Shown piece after piece: positions 43,190-52,372 of a stretch of 64,000 nt of DNA. The position numbers and the translations under genes were made by a program. The DNA comes from JAJPXC01 sp964628905 (GTDB lineage Bacteria; Bacteroidota; Bacteroidia; Bacteroidales; Muribaculaceae): positions 13,612 to 77,611 of the forward strand of contig CAZVNS010000006.1 in assembly GCA_964628905.1 (NCBI GenBank), given 5' to 3'. The notes beneath the pieces are model-generated. The model did not search any database and was not told the origin of the DNA. It was given only the letters and a program-made list of their open reading frames with translations. Within the stretch, counting starts at the first letter, position 1. The number at the start of each line of letters is the position of its first letter.

Positions 43190-44299
43190 TCATGCCAACG
43201 ACTTGGGGAGATGCACATCGAGCTGCGGGAAGGGGAAGTGGATGCCAACCTCGGGGAGTTGGGTGTAGATCAGCTCGTTGAGCTGGTAGAATACAGCCCA
43301 ATAGTCGCCGCTGCGCACCCATGCGCGGGCTTTGAGCACCACGGAGCTGTCGGCAAGCTCGTTGACAATCACAGAGGGCGACAGGTCGGCTTTGGTGTGG
43401 CGGGGGCGGCGTGAACGATCTCCACCGGCGGAGTTGGCCACTGACAAGGCCGCGTCTTTTTTATGGCCGAAAATGCGTTTCCACCAAGGAACTTTTACTG
43501 TTTGCCCGGTGGCAAGTGCGTCGGCGGGGATCTCGTCGTGGGTGGCGAGCTGAATCAGGCGTTGGCGACGCTGCTCGCGCTCATCCTCGAGGTAGTGGCG
43601 CACTATGCGGCGGTCGTCGGCGAAGAGCTCGAGTATCTTGTCGCGGGCGGCGCTGACGTCGTCGCCGTAGGATATGGCCACTGTCCACTCCACGCGGCGA
43701 TACTCCTCGCGCGACCAGTTGTTGATCGACCCGGTGGAGAGTCCGCCGTTGGGTATGATTATCGACTTGTTGTCGTAGGTGTTGATGATGGTGTGGAATA
43801 TCTGTATCTCGGTGACTTTGCCCGCAAAGCCCTGGGCCTCGATGTAGTCGCCGATTTTGTAGGGCTTGAGCAGGAGTATGAGTACGCCGCCGGCGAAGTT
43901 CTGGAGGGTGCCGCTCAGGGCCATACCTATTGCCACACCTGCCGAGGCGAAGAGGGCAAGGAAGGTGCCGGTCTCAAGTCCGAGGATGCCTATCACGGTG
44001 ACTATCAGTATGAAATAGAGCACTATGCGGATGAGCGACAGGATGAATGTCGACAGCGATTGGTCGGTATGGCGCCGGAGCATGATGTTCTGCACCAGCC
44101 GATAGATGCGCTTGATGATGAATTTGCCTACGTAGAACACTACGATGGCTATGGCGATTTTGATGGCCAGCTCTACGGCTCCGTTGGCTACACGGTGGAG
44201 CAAGTCGTCGAGCGACAGCGACTTGAGTTCGCTGAGGTCGGCTTGCACCTTGGATGTGACGGAGTCGTTGGCTAATGCTGTTGCTTGAAGTAAGGTCAT
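43190..44299 (-). CDS. MscS family mechanosensitive channel with an inserted basic segment
   Basis: 369 residues. Membrane helices lie near 42-62, 83-105 and 113-145; the pore helix ASAGVAIGMALSGTLQNFAGGV matches MscS TM3 with its Gly/Ala pattern. The beta domain follows (YIEAQGFAGKVTEIQIF, IIPNGGLSTGSINNWS). Residues about 235-307 interrupt the alpha/beta domain with a basic, Arg/Gln-rich sequence (EREQRRQRL, VPWWKRIFGHKK, DRSRRPRHTK) before the conserved IVNELADSSVVLKAR resumes. The channel opens under hypo-osmotic shock. The insertion is absent in the standard family. Confidence 0.9.
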   Translation of the reverse strand: MTLLQATALANDSVTSKVQADLSELKSLSLDDLLHRVANGAVELAIKIAIAIVVFYVGKFIIKRIYRLVQNIMLRRHTDQSLSTFILSLIRIVLYFILIVTVIGILGLETGTFLALFASAGVAIGMALSGTLQNFAGGVLILLLKPYKIGDYIEAQGFAGKVTEIQIFHTIINTYDNKSIIIPNGGLSTGSINNWSREEYRRVEWTVAISYGDDVSAARDKILELFADDRRIVRHYLEDEREQRRQRLIQLATHDEIPADALATGQTVKVPWWKRIFGHKKDAALSVANSAGGDRSRRPRHTKADLSPSVIVNELADSSVVLKARAWVRSGDYWAVFYQLNELIYTQLPEVGIHFPFPQLDVHLPKSLA

Positions 44300-44312
44300 G
44301 CGGTGTTGGTTG

Positions 44313-45449
44313 TCAGAATTTGGCGGAGGCTACATCAGTCCACCATTGCAGGGTGTCGTACCCGCGGGTGGAGGCGTATGATGCTGATGGGAGAATGTAT
44401 GTCGACAATCCGCAATGGGCGTTGATCTCGTAGAGGCCCCATATCTTGGGGGTAGCGGCGCGGTAGACTACGGCGTTTTCGAGGGCCGAGTGCCACCGGT
44501 CGAGCAGTTCGGCTTCCATCTGGCTATGAGCGTCGATATAGTCAGCCAGGTCAAAGAGGTAGCCCTCCTTTGACAGTGGGTCAAACCGCTGTGGGCTGTA
44601 ATCGTTGCCGGGGGCTTCGGCGTTGAGGTACAACTCTCGGGTGACTGCGGCAAGTTGGTCGAGTGCTTTGAGGTTGACCACCGACATGGCGCAGGTGCGG
44701 TTTTCGTCGGTAAGTGCGTTGTAATAATTGTATGTGGCTCGAGCAGCTCCGGTCAGGTCAGGCTCAGGTAGCAACAGCAGAGGTAGGTTGACCGTATAGT
44801 TCATGCCCGCAGCCGGAAGTTCGATGGCTGAGGCCACGGCCCAGTCGGCGCAGTGGCGCATCTCGTAGAGGGTCTCCACATTGGCCATATAGCAGCAGTC
44901 GAAGTAGATGTAGCTGAATTCCCATGGCTCAAGCGCTGAGGCAAGGTCGGGGATAGCGAGGTGCTTGCCGCCGTCGTCGCCAAAGGAGCGTTGTTGCGAT
45001 GCGTCGGAGCCGGAAGTGGGGGAGAGCCATGCGTCGGAGTGGCTCCAGAGCACCAATGCGTAGTCGTCGGCGGGAGCGAGAGTGCGCGAGTCGCTGATCA
45101 CGGCTTGGATGCGCTCGGGGGATATCGCTGAAATAGAGGAGTCGTAAGTGGCGAGTGTCACCAAGCCCTCGGGAGTGACTTCGTTGAGGGTCTGCGTGCG
45201 GTCGGTGGCGGCGCGGAACAGCAGCACACGGTTGTCGCCAAACCCCTCCTTGGCGGCCGCCATCATCTCGTTGATATCGTATTGGTCGAAGTTGGATGTG
45301 CCAAGCGAATTGTTTGACACCATATAGATAAGGAGATTGCGGTGCACGGCCTCGGGTGCTGGCTCAGGAGCGGGGGTGAGGGAGTCGTCGCTGCAGCCGG
45401 TGAGGATTGTGGCGATGATGTATATTGATATTATGTGGAGGGAGCGCAT
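44313..45449 (-). CDS. Clostripain (C11) family cysteine peptidase, lipoprotein
   Basis: 378 residues from the ATG at 45449. Lipobox cysteine at about residue 19 (TILTGC), then a Pro-rich linker. The C11 catalytic dyad is visible as H137 in VLWSHSDAW and C186 in FDCCYMAN. Family members cut after basic residues; the anchored form would act at the cell surface or in the periplasm. The longer upstream frame is rejected because the -7 box at 45477 would lie inside it. It lies 13 nt upstream of the MscS gene on the same strand, so both may share a transcript. Confidence 0.85.
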   Translation of the reverse strand: MRSLHIISIYIIATILTGCSDDSLTPAPEPAPEAVHRNLLIYMVSNNSLGTSNFDQYDINEMMAAAKEGFGDNRVLLFRAATDRTQTLNEVTPEGLVTLATYDSSISAISPERIQAVISDSRTLAPADDYALVLWSHSDAWLSPTSGSDASQQRSFGDDGGKHLAIPDLASALEPWEFSYIYFDCCYMANVETLYEMRHCADWAVASAIELPAAGMNYTVNLPLLLLPEPDLTGAARATYNYYNALTDENRTCAMSVVNLKALDQLAAVTRELYLNAEAPGNDYSPQRFDPLSKEGYLFDLADYIDAHSQMEAELLDRWHSALENAVVYRAATPKIWGLYEINAHCGLSTYILPSASYASTRGYDTLQWWTDVASAKF

Positions 45450-45476
45450 AATTTGGAGTCCGTGGATAGTTTTTTG

Positions 45477-45484
45477 CAAAAATA
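45477..45484 (-). promoter_or_regulatory. -7 promoter box for the C11 peptidase gene
   Basis: The minus strand reads TATTTTTG, matching TAnnTTTG, 28 nt upstream of the chosen ATG. It rules out the longer start. Confidence 0.5.
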
Positions 45485-45536
45485 CAAAATTATTCAGACT
45501 CTGAGCTTACAATAATTGTTAACGTGTATTTGAGGC

Positions 45537-46244
45537 TTATCCGAACTTGGAAATCTTGAGCAGCTGCGGCTCATTGATGATTTTGATACGGCGCCCGTCG
45601 ACGATGATGATCTTCTCGTTGACAAATCCGGTGAGTGTGCGGATGGCGTTGGAGGTGGTCATGTTTGACAGATTTGCCAAATCCTCACGCGACATGTAAA
45701 TGCGCAGCGTGGCGCCGTCGTCCTCGTAGCCATAGTTCTCCTTGAGCACCATCAATGCCTCGGCCAAGCGGCCGCGGATGTGCTTCTGGGTGAGGTTGAC
45801 CAGGCGGGTGTCAGAGCCGCCGAGATTGCGCGAGAGTTCGTGGATGAAAAACCAGGCGAGCTCTATGTTGTTATGCACCAGCTCTTCGACCACGTTCATC
45901 GGCAGGGCGCCGAGCACCGATTGCTCGATGGCCGCCGTCGACGACACGTAGGGCTCGTTGGCGAAATAAGCGCGGTAGCCGAAGTACTGCACCGGGCGTA
46001 TCAGGCGCAGTATCTGCTCGCGGCCGCCCACGCCATCCTTGTACAGCTTGGCCTTTCCGGCGAGCAGGCACCATAGGAATTCGGGCATGTCGCCCTCGGC
46101 GTATATTATCTGATTTTTTTTGAAATGGTGTATTGTGAGGTTGTCGGCGATACGTCGCTTCTCGTTGCTGTCGAGCAGCGACCATATATCAGCCATGTCC
46201 TCGCTGATCACCTTCTCAAGTGCATGTCTTATAATGCGGCCCAT
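45537..46244 (-). CDS. Crp/Fnr family transcriptional regulator
   Basis: 235 residues. An N-terminal cyclic-nucleotide-type sensor domain (about 10-135; IYAEGDMPEFLWCLLAGKAKLYKDG, here cited as motif only) precedes a long dimerisation helix and a C-terminal winged HTH (SREDLANLSNMTTSNAIRTL). It lacks the N-terminal cysteine cluster of true FNR, and the ligand is unknown. Monocistronic. In Bacteroidetes such regulators often control respiratory or stress genes, but no target is evident here. Confidence 0.9.
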   Translation of the reverse strand: MGRIIRHALEKVISEDMADIWSLLDSNEKRRIADNLTIHHFKKNQIIYAEGDMPEFLWCLLAGKAKLYKDGVGGREQILRLIRPVQYFGYRAYFANEPYVSSTAAIEQSVLGALPMNVVEELVHNNIELAWFFIHELSRNLGGSDTRLVNLTQKHIRGRLAEALMVLKENYGYEDDGATLRIYMSREDLANLSNMTTSNAIRTLTGFVNEKIIIVDGRRIKIINEPQLLKISKFG

Positions 46245-46312
46245 TATCTTTAAAATCTATTGCTTTGGAAGCCTTGTCGGCCAACAGTGCCGAACGAATA
46301 TGTTTTACAACA

Positions 46313-46320
46313 CAAAGGTA
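46313..46320 (-). promoter_or_regulatory. -7 promoter box for the Crp/Fnr gene
   Basis: The minus strand reads TACCTTTG, a full consensus match, 69 nt upstream of the ATG. Confidence 0.55.
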
Positions 46321-46857
46321 TGCAACATTTGTCAATTTGCAATTATTTTTGGCGGAAAAAATCACATTTTGCGAAAAATTGGCCAAAAATTCCTGACATA
46401 TAGCCCCCCAGGCCAACACTCAAAAAACAATATCCAGGCCTACGCCATCGAGCCACACAGTTTCGCAGCGGCGAACTCACCAGAAGCATAAAGGAAGAGG
46501 AAATAGGAGCGGCCCCAGTCGCCGTTGCCGGTGAATGGAGCCGCTATAAGTGCCACATCAAAGGAAGCGATGAAACTCCGGCTGACAGGTTTTGAGTGCT
46601 CGACATCCTCTGTAATCCGCCTGGGTTCCGTAGGAACCTCCCCTGGTTAAAGGGGATGGGGCCCGCCATTAGATGCCCGAGCTTGTCTCGGCATTTCATG
46701 TATATTTGATGAGTTTCCCAATCTACTTTGATGTGGTAGAAGTTTGTTCGGAGGTAGAGGGCGCCGGCTCTCCGGCCTTTGATTTAATAACGCAAATTTA
46801 GGCCCAATGGTTGAATTTTCCAAATTTTCGACAATTTTTTTTGGCACAATCTTTGCT
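46321..46857. other. Gene-free stretch with three short hairpins
   Basis: No credible gene. Perfect short stems occur at 46639-46656 (TCCCCT/AGGGGA), 46677-46691 (CCGAG/CTCGG) and 46763-46776 (GCCGG/CCGGC), amid GC-rich sequence flanked by AT-rich DNA. Frames crossing it are short and match nothing I recognise. It may be a structured RNA, REP-like palindromes or the remains of a mobile element. Confidence 0.4.
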
Positions 46858-46887
46858 TTTGGTTGTTATACCTTTTTACTATATTTG
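46858..46887 (+). promoter_or_regulatory. Promoter of the TPR protein gene
   Basis: -33 TTTG at 46858-46861 and -7 TATATTTG at 46880-46887, 18 nt apart, with the ATG at 46907. This is a near-ideal Bacteroidetes primary promoter. Confidence 0.65.
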
Positions 46888-46906
46888 CAACTGCTAACGA
46901 CAATAT

Positions 46907-49099
46907 ATGACCAACGAACAGATACTATCCACCTGCGATACCATAGCAACAGCCATCGGTGAAGGACGCCTCTACGATGCTTACTCCACGCTTATCTCCC
47001 TGACCGAGGGGAAGATGTGGTGGGAGCTTACCGAGAAGGTGAAGGTGCAGGAGGAGTCATACCGCATGATGCTTGACTATGCCGCACGAGGTGCCGATGA
47101 CCCTGAGCGAGCTAATCTCTATGCGTCGTTGCAAGACAAGCTATATACATTGCTCGACACTTTCCGCCGGCGTGTGGCTATGATTGACACCCCTTCGAGC
47201 TACTTCAACACCTTGCGTTACGAAGGTAGGCAGAGTGGCGACACCATAGCTTCGCTCATCGACCGACTGCGCTCGATGCGCTCTTCGGGATCACTGCTCG
47301 ACATGATAGCTGACGACAAGCAGCCCGAGGCTCCCGACCACCGCACCATCGAGGAGGTCGAAAACCGTATCTTCGACCGTGTGTGGGTCTCGTTCCCCTT
47401 TTCTGATGAGACAAGCCGCACAATTGCTGACGCTTTCGCCGACTCAGCGCTTGATGATAAGTTTAAGCGCCTGCTCATTAGCGCTTTGATGCTCGGTCAG
47501 CTGCAATACAACGACCCCCGCAGGATAGAGCTGCTTCTAACCGTCTACCGCGACGCCACCTCAAGCAAGTTGGCGATGGCAGCGCTCACAGCCGCTGTGC
47601 TCGGATTGGCAGCGCATCCACAACGACGCATCTCTAAGCGCGTCAACGATTTGATAGGTGCGCTCCGCGATACCACATCATGGACCACTGATGTGCGCAA
47701 CGTGTATGTAGAGTTGCGGGTAGCGCTCGACACTGACCGCATTACCCGCAAACTCAATGACGAGGTGATACCTCAGATTATGAAACTGCGCCCCGACATC
47801 GCCAAAAAAATCAATGAGCTTGACGGACTTGACGTGGAGAGCCTTGAGGAAAATCCTGAGTGGAATGAGATGTGGAAGCGTGGCGGCATCGGCAAGAAGT
47901 TGCAGGAAATATCGGAATTGCATGAGCAGGGCGCTGACGTGATGATGGGCGCTTTTGCCAAGCTCAAGTCATACCCGTTTTTCCACGCTGTGGCCAACTG
48001 GTTCAGGGCATTCGACCCCGAGAACAGCAATGTTAAGCATCTGAGCGACAACCAGGGATTGCTCGACTTGATAGAGATGGGTCCCGGGATGTGCGAGAGC
48101 GACAAATACTCGCTCGCCTTGTCGATGAACTCGCTCCCCGATGCTCAGAAACGCGCTCTGAGTTCGCATCTGACAGCACAGTCGGAGCAGATTGAGCAGG
48201 TGAAGCTGGCATCGCTCACCACTGAGCACGACAATCGCCGCCATGACGCCGCCGACTTTATCCACGATATCTATCGCTTTTTCCGCCTCTACAGGCGCAA
48301 AGGTGACTTCGATGACCCGTTCAGCCATGATATCTACCTAAATGATATCGATGCGCTGCGTCCCGACGTTGACGATGTCGACACTATGTTGCTGCTGGTC
48401 AACCTTGGTTTGAAGGGTCAGCAGTGGCAATCGGTGATAAAACTTCTGGGGCGGCTCCGAGAGATGGGTGAGGCCACAGAGCAGAACTTCCAACAGATGG
48501 GTTACTGCTACCAGCAGATGGGTGAGTATCATAAGGCTATCGAGTGTTACGACCAGGCAGCGCTGATCGACGGCACTAACCGTTGGACCATAAGCCGACT
48601 GGCCGCAAGCCATCGTATGGCCGGAAACCCCGCTGAGGCACTCACCTACTACCGGCAGTTGGAGAAAGCGCAGTCCGACAACTTGAAATTGGCGATGAAT
48701 ATTGGCTACACACTGCTTGAGCTTGGCAAAGATGCGGAGGCTGCTGAGTACTTCTTCAAAGTAGATGTGCTCGACGAGAAATCGCACCGCGCTCTCCGCC
48801 CCTTGGCATGGAGCCTGCTGCGCAGCCGCCAGTTCAACCAGGCACTGAACTACTACAACCGCATACTTGAGCATGAACCCACAGCCGACGACTATATCAA
48901 CATGGGGCATCTCGCACTGGCTGATGGCCGCATGGCCGACGCCCTCAACTTCTACAGATTATATATCGACATGAAGGAGAGCGACATAGCCGCATTTGTT
49001 AAGGCCTTCAGCGCCGACTCCGAGTCGTTGGCCGTAATGGGTATCGACCCGACACTTCCCCCGCTAATTCTTGACCACATACGTTATACTCATAAGTAA
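46907..49099 (+). CDS. TPR-repeat protein
   Basis: 730 residues, no signal peptide. An N-terminal helical region (about 1-170) is followed by HEAT-like repeats (about 170-460). The C-terminal third contains canonical TPRs, e.g. QQMGYCYQQMGEYHKAIECYDQAALID, ISRLAASHRMAGNPAEALTYY and LKLAMNIGYTLLELGKDAEAAEYF. It probably acts as a cytosolic scaffold. No enzymatic domain is visible. The DUF4293 gene starts 23 nt downstream, so the two likely form one transcript. Confidence 0.85.
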   Translation: MTNEQILSTCDTIATAIGEGRLYDAYSTLISLTEGKMWWELTEKVKVQEESYRMMLDYAARGADDPERANLYASLQDKLYTLLDTFRRRVAMIDTPSSYFNTLRYEGRQSGDTIASLIDRLRSMRSSGSLLDMIADDKQPEAPDHRTIEEVENRIFDRVWVSFPFSDETSRTIADAFADSALDDKFKRLLISALMLGQLQYNDPRRIELLLTVYRDATSSKLAMAALTAAVLGLAAHPQRRISKRVNDLIGALRDTTSWTTDVRNVYVELRVALDTDRITRKLNDEVIPQIMKLRPDIAKKINELDGLDVESLEENPEWNEMWKRGGIGKKLQEISELHEQGADVMMGAFAKLKSYPFFHAVANWFRAFDPENSNVKHLSDNQGLLDLIEMGPGMCESDKYSLALSMNSLPDAQKRALSSHLTAQSEQIEQVKLASLTTEHDNRRHDAADFIHDIYRFFRLYRRKGDFDDPFSHDIYLNDIDALRPDVDDVDTMLLLVNLGLKGQQWQSVIKLLGRLREMGEATEQNFQQMGYCYQQMGEYHKAIECYDQAALIDGTNRWTISRLAASHRMAGNPAEALTYYRQLEKAQSDNLKLAMNIGYTLLELGKDAEAAEYFFKVDVLDEKSHRALRPLAWSLLRSRQFNQALNYYNRILEHEPTADDYINMGHLALADGRMADALNFYRLYIDMKESDIAAFVKAFSADSESLAVMGIDPTLPPLILDHIRYTHK

Positions 49100-49122
49100 A
49101 ATCTTAAAAACATTCATCAAAT

Positions 49123-49524
49123 ATGGTAATACAACGCTGGCAATCAGTTCTCCTCTTCATCTCCGCCTTGTGTATGGCTATAGCTTGCTGCATACCCGTT
49201 GTAACGGCTGGCTCCGAACCGGTGAAGCCCACCGATCTGGTGGTATATTTCATCCTCAACATCACCACCGCTGTGCTCCTTTTTGTATCGATATTCATGT
49301 ACAGGAACATGCCTCGTCAGCGCATGGTCACACTTTTGGCCATAGTGCTGATGCTGATATCATTCGGCACGGGCGTGACCGGCACGTACCTTACCTACGA
49401 CGACGTTACCCTCGCATACGGCGGTTGCATACTCTTTGCAGCGGCCTTTATCACAGCCATCTGGGCCTACCGCCGCATTGGGGCCGACCAGAAATTGCTG
49501 CGTGCGGCCGACCGTCTCCGTTAA
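49123..49524 (+). CDS. DUF4293 family four-helix membrane protein
   Basis: 133 residues starting VIQRWQSVLLFISAL, typical of DUF4293. Four hydrophobic helices (about 8-28, 40-62, 68-88 and 98-118) suggest an inner-membrane protein; the C-terminal tail is basic. Found widely in Bacteroidetes, with unknown function. Cotranscribed with the TPR gene. The gene ends 20 nt before the convergent MBOAT gene, with no obvious terminator between them. Confidence 0.82.
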   Translation: MVIQRWQSVLLFISALCMAIACCIPVVTAGSEPVKPTDLVVYFILNITTAVLLFVSIFMYRNMPRQRMVTLLAIVLMLISFGTGVTGTYLTYDDVTLAYGGCILFAAAFITAIWAYRRIGADQKLLRAADRLR

Positions 49525-49544
49525 CATATATTGTGGGACAGGCT

Positions 49545-51011
49545 CTAAAACTGGAAGTAGATGAATGGCATCACCTCGGCGCTCATGAACTCAATCACGA
49601 GCTGAACGGCGACGACAAACACTACGAGCTTCACCACCCAAATTGACCTGACAAATGCTCTGCCCACCGCTGTTACCCAGCGAGTGGGCAATGAGTGCGT
49701 CAATACGATTATCCCCACCATCACGGCCCATGTGGCGCGCGCTTCGAAGAATGGCAGGATGGTCGCTGGCTCAAAGTTGGTGAATATGTTGCGGATTATC
49801 AACCATGCGTCGCCCCAATCAGCAGCACGGAAGAACACCCACAGCAGCGACACATAGAGCATCGTCAGGCTCCAGCTCACCACCTTCACCGGCCACGTGT
49901 CGGGGATTTTCTTGAGCACGGGGCGGCAAGCCTTGTGCACAGCCAAGCCCACACCATGCATCGCTCCCCAGAACACGAATTTCCAGGCTGCTCCGTGCCA
50001 CAGTCCGCCGATGAGCATCGTCAGGAAGTTGTTGACATAGGTGCGCACCGTGCCCTTGCGGTTGCCCCCGAGGGGGATGTAGAGGTAGTCGCGGAGCCAT
50101 GATGACAGCGAAATGTGCCACCGGCGCCAAAAATCAGTGAGATTGCGCGACTTATAGGGGAAATTGAAGTTGATGCCAAGTCGGAAGCCCATGATCAAAG
50201 CGATGCCTATCGCCATATCCGAATAACCCGAGAAGTCGCTGTAGATCTGCACGGTATATCCTACCGCTCCCATCAGGCTTTCAAAGCCGGTGTAGCCCGT
50301 AGGCTGGGCGAAAATCAGGTCATTGTACTGGCAGATATAGTCGGCAATTATCGCCTTCTTCAGTATGCCCACAATAATTAGACAGAAGCCCCAATAGATC
50401 TCAGCCTTGTTAGGACGGTGGTTGTTCTGCAGCTGCGGTAGGAAATAGTCAGCTCGCACTATCGGGCCGGCCACCAGGGCGGGGAAGAAGGAGAGGAAGA
50501 ATATATAGTCAATCCACCGTCGGGTAGGCTCCACCTTACGCTTGTATACATCCACTATATAGCTGATTGACTGAAAAGTGTAGAACGATATTCCCACCGG
50601 CAGGATGATGTCGAGTGGTTGGAAGTTGCCTTCGACCATCTGGTTCCAGTTCCACAGGAAGAAGTTGGCATACTTGAAGTAGCCCAGCACACTCAGCGAT
50701 GTTAGTATCGACAGGGCCACACACCACCGCTGTGCCACCCGCGACTCCAATCTGACCAACAACTGCGACAAAAGCCAGTCGACAAGCGACGTGCCTACAA
50801 GCAGTAAGAAGAACCAACCGCTTGACTTATAGTAGAAATAGAGCGAAAACGCCACCACAAAAAGCGTCATCTGAGTGCGGTTGCGCTTAATCATCGCATA
50901 TAGCGGTATCAGCACGATGAACAGCGCCCAGAACAGCGCGCTCGAGAAAATCATCGGCGCCTCAGGGCGGTATTGCAGATGATATAGTATGTTTTCCCAG
51001 AGCTGTTGCAT
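49545..51011 (-). CDS. MBOAT family O-acyltransferase (AlgI/DltB-like)
   Basis: 488 residues with about eleven membrane helices. The invariant MBOAT histidine lies in the segment LIGGLWHGAAWKFVFWGAMHG, and upstream motifs FYTFQSISYIVDVY, GPIVRADYFLPQL and LTDFWRRWHISLSSWLRDY are typical of AlgI. It transfers acetyl groups across the membrane to a periplasmic polysaccharide. The start ATG at 51011 overlaps the SGNH gene stop by 1 nt (TGATG). Confidence 0.93.
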   Translation of the reverse strand: MQQLWENILYHLQYRPEAPMIFSSALFWALFIVLIPLYAMIKRNRTQMTLFVVAFSLYFYYKSSGWFFLLLVGTSLVDWLLSQLLVRLESRVAQRWCVALSILTSLSVLGYFKYANFFLWNWNQMVEGNFQPLDIILPVGISFYTFQSISYIVDVYKRKVEPTRRWIDYIFFLSFFPALVAGPIVRADYFLPQLQNNHRPNKAEIYWGFCLIIVGILKKAIIADYICQYNDLIFAQPTGYTGFESLMGAVGYTVQIYSDFSGYSDMAIGIALIMGFRLGINFNFPYKSRNLTDFWRRWHISLSSWLRDYLYIPLGGNRKGTVRTYVNNFLTMLIGGLWHGAAWKFVFWGAMHGVGLAVHKACRPVLKKIPDTWPVKVVSWSLTMLYVSLLWVFFRAADWGDAWLIIRNIFTNFEPATILPFFEARATWAVMVGIIVLTHSLPTRWVTAVGRAFVRSIWVVKLVVFVVAVQLVIEFMSAEVMPFIYFQF

Positions 51012-51811
51012 CACTTGTCAGTGGGTTGAAGCACCACCACCTTGTTGGCCCTCGCACTCTGCTGTGAAGGCAGATCCATACGTATGGGGTGAGCGCAATG
51101 TTCAGGCATCCAGCGCACGATCGAGTCCATCCACAAGGCTGCCGATGAGCGCGTCGGGTGTGCCCCATCGCTGCTGCGGTCGAAATGCATACCATCGCTG
51201 AGGAAGAAGGAGCCGGGGGCAGTATTGCGTGCCACCAGACGGTTGATGCCCGTGTCTTCCTTCCAGTTGGGAGGGCCTATCCAAATATAGGGTATATCCC
51301 CAATCTCGCTAATAATCTTCTTCACATACTTATCGCGATTTTTCTCGATATCCTTGACAAACAGCTCGTTGGCCCCCAGACTTATGAACATATAGTCAGG
51401 GTTGAACTGGCGTATGAATTCCGGGATTCGGGTCGATTCTCCCCAAACCTTCGACGTTGAGCTGTACCATATCACACAGTACAGTGAGTGGCCATTAGCC
51501 TTGGCGTATGCCGCCAGTCGCGGATATAGCCCTTCAAGCATCGAGTCGCCGATGAATAGGATGCGTTTGGGTAGCGTGTCCGGCTCCACCTTCTCCACCT
51601 GCAGCTCAGCGCTTGCGATGATATCTTCGGCCGACACCACATTAGTCGGCTCCCTGGTGCTAGCGCTCTCAGTGCCAAGCAGTTCGCTCCACAGCGACGA
51701 CGTGCGCAGCTCGTAAGAGCCCACACTGATCCCGTCGCGCTGCGAAGCCAGCAGCGTGACAGCAAACGTGATGACAAGTATGGCCCACAAGCCCAAATAT
51801 CCGCGTCTCAT
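51011..51811 (-). CDS. Membrane-anchored SGNH/GDSL hydrolase
   Basis: 266 residues from the ATG at 51811. One N-terminal helix (about 3-22) anchors a periplasmic SGNH domain. Block I is FIGDSMLEGLYP, block III SLGANELF, and block V the DGAHPT segment with the catalytic Asp-His pair. As the partner of an MBOAT protein it likely carries out the final acetyl transfer (AlgX/AlgJ or PatB style). The linker between helix and domain (about 30-85) is Ser/Thr-rich. A TTG start upstream is less likely. Confidence 0.9.
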   Translation of the reverse strand: MRRGYLGLWAILVITFAVTLLASQRDGISVGSYELRTSSLWSELLGTESASTREPTNVVSAEDIIASAELQVEKVEPDTLPKRILFIGDSMLEGLYPRLAAYAKANGHSLYCVIWYSSTSKVWGESTRIPEFIRQFNPDYMFISLGANELFVKDIEKNRDKYVKKIISEIGDIPYIWIGPPNWKEDTGINRLVARNTAPGSFFLSDGMHFDRSSDGAHPTRSSAALWMDSIVRWMPEHCAHPIRMDLPSQQSARANKVVVLQPTDK

Positions 51812-51836
51812 ACCCAATCTGAAATATTAGCGGCCT

Positions 51837-51844
51837 CAAAGTTA
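51837..51844 (-). promoter_or_regulatory. -7 promoter box for the SGNH-MBOAT pair
   Basis: The minus strand reads TAACTTTG, a full consensus match, 26 nt upstream of the ATG at 51811. Confidence 0.55.
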
Positions 51845-51936
51845 AAGTAATTCTATCAATTTCACACCATAACAGTTCTGAAAGATAATCCTATAATTTG
51901 TTAATTTGATGAGGGGTAAATGACATTTAAGGGGGG

Positions 51937-52137
51937 TTATTGGGCGCGGCGGGTGTCGCGGATCACGTAGTCGCGGATCATGGTGAGGGCTATCTGCTGC
52001 ACGGGAGTGAGCTCGAAGGTGGGGGCCCCGAAGAGCATCTCGTCGGCAAGGGCGCGGGCTATGGTGGCGCTGTCGCCTTCGGGGAGCGACTTGATGGTGT
52101 TGATCACGCGGGGGCTGAGAAGTATTGACTGGCTCAT
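51937..52137 (-). CDS. Small conserved protein, 66 residues, unknown function
   Basis: No signal peptide or membrane helix. It is helical and charged (SQSILLSPRVINTIKSLPEGDSATIARALADEML, quoted only by sections: SQSILLSPRV and EGDSATIARALADEM). I have seen similar short proteins across Bacteroidales but know no function. It is supported by a matching -7 box (TACCTTTG on the minus strand at 52170) and a normal ATG. It has no close partner gene. Confidence 0.6.
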   Translation of the reverse strand: MSQSILLSPRVINTIKSLPEGDSATIARALADEMLFGAPTFELTPVQQIALTMIRDYVIRDTRRAQ

Positions 52138-52169
52138 GACGGTGAGAGGGTTGGTTGATTATTACGACG

Positions 52170-52177
52170 CAAAGGTA
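52170..52177 (-). promoter_or_regulatory. -7 promoter box for the 66-residue gene
   Basis: The minus strand reads TACCTTTG, 33 nt upstream of the ATG. A 10-bp palindrome GCACATGTGC (52183-52192) lies just upstream of it. Confidence 0.5.
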
Positions 52178-52342
52178 TCTGCGCACATGTGCAATCAGCC
52201 CGGCACACCATTGTTAATAAAAGTTAACACGAATCTGCCCTGACGACTTTCCCTAAAAAGACTTGACAGATTCGGAGACGATTAGCTAATGAAGTTTACA
52301 ATCTCTGATGAGAGTGGATCTTTGAGAAAGTCGTGGATGAGG

Positions 52343-52372
52343 TTAGACCCCATTTTATGAAATGGGGTCTAA
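52343..52372 (-). terminator. Terminator overlapping the uvrA stop codon
   Basis: Arms TTAGACCCCATTT and AAATGGGGTCTAA form a perfect 13-bp stem with a 4-nt loop. The uvrA stop codon (TAA, 52355-52357) lies at the loop edge, so the hairpin is formed partly from coding sequence. Confidence 0.75.

Noticed and set aside
43463..44275. A 270-residue plus-strand frame opposite the MscS gene
   Set aside because: MscS family motifs are clear on the minus strand; the opposite frame has no recognisable domain or promoter.
46120..46491. A 123-residue frame running from the Crp/Fnr gene into the gap
   Set aside because: Its first third is antisense to the regulator gene, and the rest shows no domain or promoter.
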